A DNA stretch of 37,148 nt, taken from Dyella_A sp049445995. GTDB taxonomy: Bacteria > Pseudomonadota > Gammaproteobacteria > Xanthomonadales > Rhodanobacteraceae. Each line of letters begins with the position of its first letter. Positions within the stretch are counted from its first letter, which is position 1. Below, piece after piece: positions 24,075 through 30,818 of this stretch. Both the position numbers and the translations under genes were made by a program. The stretch lies in contig NZ_JBMSDZ010000026.1 of the NCBI RefSeq assembly GCF_049445995.1, forward strand, positions 1 through 37,148, given 5' to 3'. The notes beneath the pieces were generated by a model. It was given only the letters and a program-made list of their open reading frames with translations. It had not been told where the DNA came from and searched no databases.

Positions 24075-24689
24075 ATGGATTCCCTGTCGTCGCGATTCGA
24101 TGCGGCTGCCGATGCGCTCGCCTCGGTCGGCTGGTGCGTGCTGCCGCGGCTGCTGCCGGAGGAACCCACCGCGGCGCTGGCCGAGGAGTGCGCCGCGATG
24201 CACGCCGCGCACCGCATGACGCCCGCCCGCGTGGGTGCCGCGCGCGCCGCCACGCCGCTGCGTGGCGACCACACGCGCTGGTTCGAGATGAACGCGCTGA
24301 GCGAGGCGCAGCGGCCGTTCGTGAGGGCACTCGAAGCGCTGCGGCACGCGCTCAACCGCAGCCTGATGCTCGGCCTGGTGGAGAGCGAGGCGCACTACGC
24401 CGTGTACGCGCCGGGCGCGCGCTATGCGCGCCATCTCGATCGCCTGCGCCACAGCGCTGCGCGGGTGGTGTCGGCGGTGTACTACCTCAACGAGGCGTGG
24501 GATCCGGACGACGGCGGCGCGCTGCGCCTGTACCTGGACGAGGGCCGCACCCACGACGTGCTGCCGCAGGCCGGCACGCTGGTGCTGTTCCTGTCCGACC
24601 GCTTCGAACACGAGGTGCTGCCGGCCACGCGCGAGCGCATGAGCATCGCCGGCTGGATACGCCGGCGCGAGCCCGGCGTGCTGCCCTGA
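24075..24689 (+). CDS. 2OG-Fe(II) oxygenase
   Basis: 204 residues from ATG 24075 (MDSLSSRFDAAADALASVGW). ATG 24015 is a less likely start with no better ribosome site. A jelly-roll 2-oxoglutarate/iron oxygenase of the prolyl-4-hydroxylase-like group (PF13640): RYARHLDRLRH provides His120 and Asp122, DRFEHEVLPATRERMSIAGW provides His179 and the arginine that binds 2-oxoglutarate. VVSAVYYLNEAWDPDDGGALRL is the typical core strand pair. The substrate is unknown; relatives hydroxylate proteins such as ribosomal proteins or elongation factors. It ends 3 bases from the convergent hydrolase stop. Confidence 0.85.
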   Translation: MDSLSSRFDAAADALASVGWCVLPRLLPEEPTAALAEECAAMHAAHRMTPARVGAARAATPLRGDHTRWFEMNALSEAQRPFVRALEALRHALNRSLMLGLVESEAHYAVYAPGARYARHLDRLRHSAARVVSAVYYLNEAWDPDDGGALRLYLDEGRTHDVLPQAGTLVLFLSDRFEHEVLPATRERMSIAGWIRRREPGVLP

Positions 24690-24692
24690 GGG

Positions 24693-25700
24693 TCAGCGCG
24701 CGGCCGCGATCGCATTGAAGCGCGCGGCGATGTAGTCGTCGGTGAAGCTGGTCATGTCCCAGCCGCGGATGAAGCCGCAGTGGCCGCCGTAGCGGGCGAT
24801 GTCCAGCTCGACGTTGGGCGGCAGGCGCAGCTGCTCGAACGCGTTCACCGGGATCACCGGATCGTCGCGCGAGGTCATGATGGTGGCGGGAATCCGCATT
24901 GCCTGCAGCGCGTCGCCGGCCACCGAATAGCCGTCCAGATACGCTTCGAGCGAACCGAAGTCGGTATGCCGCAGCACCAGCGCCTCGGTCAGCCCGCGCA
25001 GGTTCTGCTTCAGCTCGGCCAGCTCGAAATAGGTGTGCTGCGGAAACGCCGCCTGCTTGGTGCGCAGCGAGCGACGCCACTTCTGCATGAAGTAGGCCCG
25101 GTAGAACCACGGCGCCTGCTTCTCCAGCGAGAACAGGCCTTCGGCCGGGTCGATGATCGGGCAGATCGCCAGCGTGTAGGCCAGCGGAATACCGTGCTGC
25201 GGCGCCGCCAGCCCGGCGCGCAGGGCGAAGTTGCCGCCCAGGGAAAACCCGGCCAGCGCCATCGGCCGGGTCGGCCAGCGCTCGGCGATCTCGGCCAGCG
25301 CGTGCACCACCTCGTCGATACGACAGGAGTGGAACAGCGCCTCGTTGAGGTGATGGCTGTCGCCGTGGTCGCGGAAGTTGAGCCGGAACACGTCCCAGCC
25401 CTCGGCCAGCAGGCGGCTGCCGGTCTGCAGCACGTAGGTGGAGTCGAGGCTGCCCTCCCAGCCGTGGAACAGCACCGCCAGCCCGCGCGAGGGCGCGCCG
25501 GTGCGCTGGGCGGTATAGGCGCCGCTGAGCCGCACGTCCGCGCCGCCGCTCACCATCACGTGCTCGGCGCCGTCGAGCACGGCGCGCGCGCGCTTCGGCA
25601 GCAGCAGGCGACGCACGCCGCTGGAGGAGAGCATGGTCTGGATGTGACCGCTGCGCAGCGGCCACGGCGGCTGGAAATCACGTCCCTGCGGCAGGGTCAT
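24693..25700 (-). CDS. YheT-like alpha/beta hydrolase
   Basis: 335 residues starting MTLPQGRDFQPPWPLRSGHIQTMLSS, the characteristic start of the YheT/AB-hydrolase-4 group (GHxQT). Features are LAVLFHGWEGS (oxyanion region), RLNFRDHGDSHHLNE, MALAGFSLGGNFALR with the nucleophile serine in GFSLGG, TSRDDPVIPV (acid) and YGGHCGFI (histidine), so the full triad is visible. It is a putative cytoplasmic esterase or lipase. Its ATG overlaps the stop of the acyltransferase gene (ATGA), indicating translational coupling and perhaps a joint role in lipid turnover. Confidence 0.9.
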   Translation of the reverse strand: MTLPQGRDFQPPWPLRSGHIQTMLSSSGVRRLLLPKRARAVLDGAEHVMVSGGADVRLSGAYTAQRTGAPSRGLAVLFHGWEGSLDSTYVLQTGSRLLAEGWDVFRLNFRDHGDSHHLNEALFHSCRIDEVVHALAEIAERWPTRPMALAGFSLGGNFALRAGLAAPQHGIPLAYTLAICPIIDPAEGLFSLEKQAPWFYRAYFMQKWRRSLRTKQAAFPQHTYFELAELKQNLRGLTEALVLRHTDFGSLEAYLDGYSVAGDALQAMRIPATIMTSRDDPVIPVNAFEQLRLPPNVELDIARYGGHCGFIRGWDMTSFTDDYIAARFNAIAAAR

Positions 25701-26512
25701 ACGGTGGCCGGGTCCGGTGCCGGGTCTTTCAGCGCGGCGGCGATGCGTTCGCGCGACAGCTCGGCCATGCGCCGGCGCGCGTCGGGCGTGGGCGGCACCG
25801 GGGCGAGGAAGTGCACCTCGGCGTCCAGCGGCGCGCTGCCGAGCAGGCGCAGGAAGTTGGCCAGGAAACTCTCGTGCTCGCGGAAGCCGGCGTCGACCAC
25901 ACGGCGCCCGTGGCGGGCAAAGCGCAGCGCCACCGGCTGCACCGGCACGCCGGCGTCGAGCGCGGCCTGGAAGATGCGCGCGTGGAACACCTTGAGCACG
26001 CCGTTGTAGCCGCTGCCGCCCTCGGGAAACACCGCCACCGAGCGGCCGCTGCGCAGCCGCTCCACCATCACCGCCATCACCGAGGCCAGCGAATGGTTGG
26101 AGCCGCGGCGATGGAAGATGGTGCCGCCGATGGCGGCCATCCAGCCGATCAGCGGCCAGCGTGCGATCTCGGCCTTGGCCACGAAGCACGCGGCGCGCTG
26201 GCTGTGCAGCAGTTCGATGTCGATCCACGAGGTGTGGTTGGCGACGAACAGCACCGGATCGGGCAAGGGCTTGCCGATCAGCACCGAGCGCAGGCCGAAG
26301 ATGCGCATCAGCGCGCGCGACCACCCGTTGATCATGCGGTGGGCGAACGGCACGCGACCGTTCTTCATCACGCGGTGCTGGTTCCAGCTGAGGATCAGCG
26401 AACACAACAGAATCCCCAGCACGATGTGCCCCAGCAGCAACGGCACGCGCCACAGGTAGCGGACCGGCTGCCAGGGGACGCGTTCGGGGGGAGTGACGGT
26501 ATCCATGCTCAT
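25697..26512 (-). CDS. PlsC-type 1-acyl-glycerol-3-phosphate acyltransferase family protein
   Basis: 271 residues. An N-terminal membrane segment (VPLLLGHIVLGILLCSLILS) is followed by the acyltransferase core: LFVANHTSWIDIELL (HxxxxD catalytic motif), FVAKAEIARWPLIGWMAA, and SVAVFPEGGSGYNG (FPEG motif; the usual T after EG is G here), VPVQPVALRF. It would transfer acyl chains to lysophosphatidate or a related lyso-lipid at the inner membrane. Whether it is the sole PlsC of the cell is unknown. It is coupled to the YheT-like hydrolase. A met-box-like tandem motif lies 41 bases upstream (26553-26575). Confidence 0.87.
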   Translation of the reverse strand: MSMDTVTPPERVPWQPVRYLWRVPLLLGHIVLGILLCSLILSWNQHRVMKNGRVPFAHRMINGWSRALMRIFGLRSVLIGKPLPDPVLFVANHTSWIDIELLHSQRAACFVAKAEIARWPLIGWMAAIGGTIFHRRGSNHSLASVMAVMVERLRSGRSVAVFPEGGSGYNGVLKVFHARIFQAALDAGVPVQPVALRFARHGRRVVDAGFREHESFLANFLRLLGSAPLDAEVHFLAPVPPTPDARRRMAELSRERIAAALKDPAPDPATV

Positions 26513-26552
26513 CAGCCGGTCAGTTTAGCGTTAGTTGTACGCAACCACATGC

Positions 26553-26575
26553 GATGTCTGGCCGGACGTCTGGCC
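26553..26575 (-). promoter_or_regulatory. Tandem GACGTCTGG-like motif before the acyltransferase gene
   Basis: GATGTCTGGCC and GGACGTCTGGCC are adjacent imperfect direct copies. The second contains the 10-mer GGACGTCTGG also found in the palindrome before the torF-like gene and at 1161-1170. It lies 41 bases from the acyltransferase ATG, a promoter-like place. The protein that binds it is unknown. Confidence 0.4.
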
Positions 26576-26592
26576 GGGGCGGCCGCGCCGGT

Positions 26593-27069
26593 TCAGCCCG
26601 ACAGCTGGCCCAGCGGCAGCGAGGGCGAACGCTTCACCGTGCGCAGCACGAAGCTGGAATTGACGTCGGCCACGCCGGCCGCGGCAAGCAGGCGGTCGAG
26701 CAGGAAGCGCGAGAAGTGCTCCAGGTCGGCTACGTAGACGTGCATCAGGTAGTCCATGTCGCCGGTGAGCGCGTGGCAGGCCACCACTTCCTCCCACTCG
26801 ACCACATGCGCCACGAAGCGCTCGATCGCCGCCGCCTCGTGCTTGGCCAGTTGGACCCGCACGAAGGCCTGCAGCCCCAGCCCCACCGCCTGCGGATCGA
26901 CCCGTGCCGCGTATCCGGCGATCACCCCCTCGGCCTCCAGCCGCTGCACCCGCCTCAGGCAGGCCGACGGCGACAGGCTGACCCGCTCGGCCAGTTCGGC
27001 GTTGGTGATGCGACCGCGCGTCTGTAGTTCGGCGAGCAGGTGCAGATCGGTGCGGTCCAGGGAGGTCAT
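26593..27069 (-). CDS. Lrp/AsnC-family transcriptional regulator
   Basis: 158 residues. The N-terminal winged helix-turn-helix is DRTDLHLLAELQTRGRITNA, ELAERVSLSPSACLRRVQRL. The RAM ligand-binding domain (AFVRVQLAKHEAAAIERF, VACHALTGDMDYLMHVYV, SSFVLRTVKRSPSLPL) completes the fold. It is divergent from the phenylalanine hydroxylase gene across a 144-base AT-rich gap with a palindrome. It probably controls phhA and itself in response to an amino acid such as phenylalanine or tyrosine. The family is certain; the target is inferred from position. Confidence 0.9.
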   Translation of the reverse strand: MTSLDRTDLHLLAELQTRGRITNAELAERVSLSPSACLRRVQRLEAEGVIAGYAARVDPQAVGLGLQAFVRVQLAKHEAAAIERFVAHVVEWEEVVACHALTGDMDYLMHVYVADLEHFSRFLLDRLLAAAGVADVNSSFVLRTVKRSPSLPLGQLSG

Positions 27070-27088
27070 GCACGATCCTTTGAAATAT

Positions 27089-27116
27089 ATGGCATTTATT
27101 CGAAGAATATTGCCAT
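27089..27116. promoter_or_regulatory. AT-rich operator between the Lrp gene and phhA
   Basis: Arms ATGGCA (27089-27094) and TGCCAT (27111-27116) enclose an AT-rich centre that itself contains TATTC/GAATA. Lrp-family sites are usually AT-rich with degenerate dyad symmetry. It sits 20 bases from the Lrp-family start and 98 bases from phhA. Confidence 0.5.
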
Positions 27117-27213
27117 TTTTGGTGCTCGTTCAGCAACAAAACAAGCCTCGTGCCCGGGGTTGGCCGTATCCTTGGCTTCACGCTTCTCGCTTCTCGTTAC
27201 CGGAGACCACGTC

Positions 27214-28110
27214 ATGGAACACACCCCGCCCCGCAAGGTCGAGCACCAGCAGACCGATCGCGGCTACGTGCCGGTGTACGCCACCGGCGTGGTCGAGCAG
27301 CCGTGGGACAGCTACAGCGCCACCGACCACGAGGTTTGGAACACGCTGTATGCCCGCCAGTGCAAGCTGCTGCCCGGCCGCGCCTGTCAGGAATTCCTCG
27401 ACGGCCTGGCGCGCTTCGGCATGGGCGAAAAAGGCATCCCGAAGTTTTCCGAACTCAACGAAGTGCTCACCGCCGCCACCGGCTGGCAGATCGTGGCGGT
27501 GGAAGGCCTGCTGCCGGACGAGGTGTTCTTCGACCACCTGGCCAACCGGCGCTTTCCGGTGAGCTGGTGGATCCGCAAGCCTGACCAGCTCGACTACCTG
27601 TCCGAACCGGACCTGTTCCACGACCTGTTCGGCCACGTGCCGCTGCTGCTCAACCCGGTGTTCGCCGACTACATGCAGGCCTACGGCCGCGGCGGCATGA
27701 AGGCCTTCGGCATCGGCCCCGAGGCGCTGATGAACCTCACGCGGCTGTACTGGTACACGGTGGAGTTCGGCCTGATCGACACGCCGGACGGCCTGCGCAT
27801 CTACGGCGCCGGCATCGTCAGCTCCAAGGGCGAGTCGATCTACTGCCTGGATTCGGAAGCGCCCAACCGCATCGGCTTCGACCTGGAGCGCGTGATGAAT
27901 ACGCGCTACCGCATCGACAGCTACCAGCAGACCTACTTCGTGATCGACAGCTTCGAGCAGCTGTTCGAGGCCACCACGCCGGACTTCACCCCGATCTATG
28001 CGCGCCTCGCCGCGCGCCCACCGCACGCCGCGGGCGACGTGCTGGACACCAGCGACCGCGTGTTCAACTACGGCACGCGCGAGGGCTGGGCAACCAACGC
28101 CGATACCTGA
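27214..28110 (+). CDS. phhA: Phenylalanine 4-monooxygenase
   Basis: A 298-residue prokaryotic phenylalanine hydroxylase (tetrahydropterin- and iron-dependent), making tyrosine from phenylalanine. GGAGA precedes ATG 27214. The catalytic domain is complete: LFHDLFGHVPLL carries iron ligands His136 and His141, LYWYTVEFGL carries Glu184, and PVSWWIRKPDQLDYL and RVMNTRYRIDSYQQTYFVID are typical of the bacterial enzyme. No regulatory ACT domain is present, as expected for bacteria. No pterin dehydratase (phhB) gene lies next to it. The divergent Lrp-type gene is its probable regulator, and the palindromic repeat at 28153-28230 follows the stop. Confidence 0.96.
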   Translation: MEHTPPRKVEHQQTDRGYVPVYATGVVEQPWDSYSATDHEVWNTLYARQCKLLPGRACQEFLDGLARFGMGEKGIPKFSELNEVLTAATGWQIVAVEGLLPDEVFFDHLANRRFPVSWWIRKPDQLDYLSEPDLFHDLFGHVPLLLNPVFADYMQAYGRGGMKAFGIGPEALMNLTRLYWYTVEFGLIDTPDGLRIYGAGIVSSKGESIYCLDSEAPNRIGFDLERVMNTRYRIDSYQQTYFVIDSFEQLFEATTPDFTPIYARLAARPPHAAGDVLDTSDRVFNYGTREGWATNADT

Positions 28111-28121
28111 GGCGCCGCAAG

Positions 28122-28230
28122 GCAGCAGCTCACCCTGGCAGGAGCTCACCTGGTAGGAGCTCACCCTGTGAGCGACCGGCTTTTTTCAGCCGCCGCCGCA
28201 CCGCCGGTCGCTCACAGGGTGAGCTCCTAC
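28122..28230. repeat. REP-like hairpin with tandem degenerate half-copies
   Basis: Perfect 28-base arms (28153-28180 and 28203-28230), starting GTAGGAGCTCACCCTGTGAG, are separated by 22 bases including TTTTTT. Just before them are two imperfect direct copies of the first half (about 28122 and 28138: GCAGCAGCTCACCCTG and GCAGGAGCTCACCTG). It shares its core with the 1280-1353 element, differing by paired changes that keep the stem. It lies between convergent phhA and the GDSL gene and probably also ends transcription. Confidence 0.8.
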
Positions 28231-28238
28231 AGCAGGGT

Positions 28239-28919
28239 TTACTGCTTCAGAGCGTCCAGCCACGGCTTCACGATGCCGATCCACAACGCGTAGCCGCGGC
28301 GGTTCATGTGCAGGCCATCCGCGCCGAACCACTTCGGGTCCGGCTGGCCATCGCGGCCAAGCATCGGTGTAAACACGTCCAGATAACTGACGCCTTGCTG
28401 GCTCGCGGCCCACGCCTGGATCTTGCTGTTCGCCGCGCGGATCCGCGGCAGCAGCGACTGCCGCGCCACACTCGGCTTGATCGCGAGGAACGCGATCGGC
28501 ACCCCCGGCACGGCGGCGCGGGCGGTACGCACGAAGGCCTGAAAATCCTCCAGCACGTGCTGCGGACTGTCGCCGTCGGCGATATCGTTGTCACCCGCGT
28601 ACATCACGATGGCGCTCGGCCGGTAAGGCGCCACGATGCGGTCGGCGAAATGCGTGGCGTCATCGATCTCCGAGCCGCCGAAGCCGCGGTTGATCGTATG
28701 CCGTTCGGGAAAATCGCCGGCCAGGCTGGTCCACAAACGAATCGACGAGCTGCCGATGAACAGCACCGCGCCCGGCGGCGGCGGTCGCGCGCGATCGGCC
28801 GTCTCGAACGCGGCGATCTCGCCACGCCACTGGGCGTGATCGTTCTCGGCATGATGGCTGCGGGCCAGGCCCAACGCGGGCAGCAGCCAGAGCATCGTCA
28901 GCAGCATCCGGCGATTCAT
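28239..28919 (-). CDS. Secreted SGNH/GDSL-type esterase
   Basis: 226 residues with an N-terminal signal (MNRRMLLTMLWLLPALGLARS). All four SGNH blocks are visible: VLFIGSSSIRLW (block I, Ser nucleophile), NRGFGGSEIDD (block II, Gly), VMYAGDNDIADGD (block III, Asn) and FGADGLHMNRRGY (block V, Asp and His). The GSSSIR/NRGFGG pattern is that of a widespread lipolytic subgroup. It is periplasmic; the ester substrate is unknown. It converges on phhA with a repeat between them. Confidence 0.9.
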   Translation of the reverse strand: MNRRMLLTMLWLLPALGLARSHHAENDHAQWRGEIAAFETADRARPPPPGAVLFIGSSSIRLWTSLAGDFPERHTINRGFGGSEIDDATHFADRIVAPYRPSAIVMYAGDNDIADGDSPQHVLEDFQAFVRTARAAVPGVPIAFLAIKPSVARQSLLPRIRAANSKIQAWAASQQGVSYLDVFTPMLGRDGQPDPKWFGADGLHMNRRGYALWIGIVKPWLDALKQ

Positions 28920-29117
28920 CGCAGTCTCTCTTCGGGCTCGGAAGCCTCGAACCCTAGCAGCCTGCCGGGCTTTGCTGGTCGAGGCGAGAAGTCGGCTGGC
29001 GAGGACGGATTTTCGACGTTTCGTCGGCCCATGGTGATTCCATGGGTCAGCGAAGCGGCGGAAACAGGGACCGCACCGCCGGATCCGCCGCCCGGCCGAG
29101 CAAAGTCCGACCGGCTG

Positions 29118-29807
29118 CTAGCGCGGACGCGGCAGCTCCGACACCCGCAACACCATCGCGATGCGCGTGCCGTCCCAGCGGTAGATCAGGTGCTCGGTCT
29201 GCACGCACGGCGCCAGCAGATCGGGATAGAACACCGCCGCGCACTCGCCGCCGGCATGCCGCACGCTGTCGTAGACGATGCCGTTGGAGTCGGCCGCGCG
29301 CAGCTTGCGCGCCAGCGGCACGCTGGCCGCGTAGCTGTGCGGATCGTGCGCCGTCGGCCAGCCGCCGCGCACGTCGTGCAGCCGGCCGCTGATGCCGGTG
29401 CGATAGCAGCGCATGGCGATGTCGCACGGCGGCTCGGCGGTGGCGGCGAGGAAGCGCTCGCGGTGGTACACGGTTTCCTCCACCGCCGTGGTCACGCTGT
29501 GCGCCGCGTAGAACACGCCCCAGCTGCCGTCGGAGAAGCGGCTGCCCTCGGGGTTGAGGTGGGTGAACGCGGCCATCACCGGCGTGCTGCCGGGACCACT
29601 GATGCGGCGCGCCTTCGGCACCAGCTTCAACGCATCCGCCTCCTCGCGCAGGCGCGGATTGGTGAGCGCCTCGATCGCGAACACCGCGTCCAGATCCGCC
29701 GGATCGGCGATGCGGTCGAACACGCCCACCGGGGGAAACCGGCTCGGCACGATGCGGTAGGCGTGGCTCCAGCGGATGCGCTTGATCGGGGGCGGGGCGT
29801 TGGACAC
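29118..29807 (-). CDS. RES-domain toxin of a RES-Xre toxin-antitoxin pair
   Basis: 229 residues with the RES fold (PF08808). The conserved Arg is in HAYRIVPSRFPP, the Glu in TTAVEETVYHRE, and the Ser in SNGIVYDSVRHAGGECAAVF. RES toxins (for example MbcT and Xre/RES ART-like toxins) deplete NAD by phosphorolysis or hydrolysis. The gene lies 144 bases downstream of an Xre/MbcA/ParS-type antitoxin gene on the same strand. That gap is larger than the few bases normal for such pairs, and I see no gene in it. An earlier start is not supported by sequence. Confidence 0.88.
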   Translation of the reverse strand: MSNAPPPIKRIRWSHAYRIVPSRFPPVGVFDRIADPADLDAVFAIEALTNPRLREEADALKLVPKARRISGPGSTPVMAAFTHLNPEGSRFSDGSWGVFYAAHSVTTAVEETVYHRERFLAATAEPPCDIAMRCYRTGISGRLHDVRGGWPTAHDPHSYAASVPLARKLRAADSNGIVYDSVRHAGGECAAVFYPDLLAPCVQTEHLIYRWDGTRIAMVLRVSELPRPR

Positions 29808-29951
29808 GTGGCGTCGACCGTCAGCGTTGGGCGGCGCAGCCGCGGGACCGGCGCGCTCCCCTGCGCGCGCACCGGTGGAATAAGGGCGTATCAGTCATCG
29901 CAGTGTCCGCGCGCGGCGTCTCGTCGAACGCGATCGGCGCCACGCGATGGC

Positions 29952-30344
29952 TCAGCCGCGCTGCGCGTCGAGGTACTGGCGCACCACGAACAGGTCCGCA
30001 ACGTTGCCCGACAGCATGCGTTCCAGCGCCGAGTGGCCGCCGAACAGCGCGGCCTGGTTCGACCTGCGCAACCACGCGTCGGCCTGCGCCGGATCGGGAA
30101 ACAGGATCTGCAGCGCCTTGAAGATGCCCAGCAGGTAACTGATGCGCTCGATCACGTCGCGACCGGGCGCCCCGTCCTGCTCGCGCTTCCACTTATAGAA
30201 CGTGGACTCGGGCGGATCGCCCAGCAGCTTGCGCTGCTCCGCCACCCGCAGCTGCCACGCCTCGGCCAGCCGGAAAAAGCTGCGCAAGGCCGGGCCGCCG
30301 AGGTCGGCCATCGGGGGGGATGCTATTTGCGGACTCGAATTCAT
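29952..30344 (-). CDS. Xre/MbcA/ParS-type antitoxin (DUF2384)
   Basis: 130 residues from ATG 30344 (MNSSPQIASPPMADLGG); Met12 is an alternative start. The N-terminal part (ALRSFFRLAEAWQLRVAEQR, KLLGDPPESTFYKWKR) is a helix-turn-helix. The C-terminal part (ERISYLLGIFKALQILFPDP, ADAWLRRSNQAALFGGHSAL, ERMLSGNVADLFVVRQYLDA) is the DUF2384/MbcA-ParS-Xre toxin-binding domain. It should neutralise the RES toxin and repress their promoter. A 27-base palindrome (30358-30384) lies 14 bases before the start, as expected for autoregulation. Confidence 0.9.
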   Translation of the reverse strand: MNSSPQIASPPMADLGGPALRSFFRLAEAWQLRVAEQRKLLGDPPESTFYKWKREQDGAPGRDVIERISYLLGIFKALQILFPDPAQADAWLRRSNQAALFGGHSALERMLSGNVADLFVVRQYLDAQRG

Positions 30345-30357
30345 GGAAACTACATAC

Positions 30358-30384
30358 TTGGAGTATCGGCACAATTTACTCCAA
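30358..30384 (-). promoter_or_regulatory. Palindromic operator of the RES-Xre pair
   Basis: Perfect arms TTGGAGTA (30358-30365) and TACTCCAA (30377-30384), separated by 11 bases in an AT-rich patch immediately before the antitoxin gene. This is a natural site for binding by the Xre antitoxin. Confidence 0.7.
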
Positions 30385-30818
30385 CCATGCAGCAATGGAT
30401 ATCTCATCGCCGGATGGGCCTGGCGGAATGCCCGGATGCCGCGCCTCATCGTCGCCGCCGCAGGGTTATCGGCTCGCAACCTTGGATGCGTGATGTGGGG
30501 AATCAGGTGCCCCATAGAACCACGATGGGTATGACGTTTGCTGGCCGGCGGGAGCTCGGGACAGCGTCACCGAACGCCACAACTGTTATCTGCGTCGCAA
30601 ACGGCGACTTGCAGTTGTCACACCCCGCGAGCATTCTTCGCAAGAATTTACGGCGTCGCTAGGCATAGTGTCGGGCCGAAACGGCGGCAGCCACTGACGG
30701 GTGCCAAACGTTCTGGAGCGGCCGCAGCGGTTGGTCGTGAGGTCGGCGATCCAGATCGGCTCCGCGGGGCCTGGATGCAAGACAAGGTTGTCCGTCATAC
30801 AAGGGATCGAGGTAGCGC
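30385..30818. other. Intergenic stretch before the type I secretion genes
   Basis: About 430 bases in which I see no supported gene. Short frames here lack family likeness. It must contain the promoter of the secretion pair, though no clear -35/-10 could be picked. A GAGGT site sits 6 bases before the transporter ATG. Confidence 0.45.
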
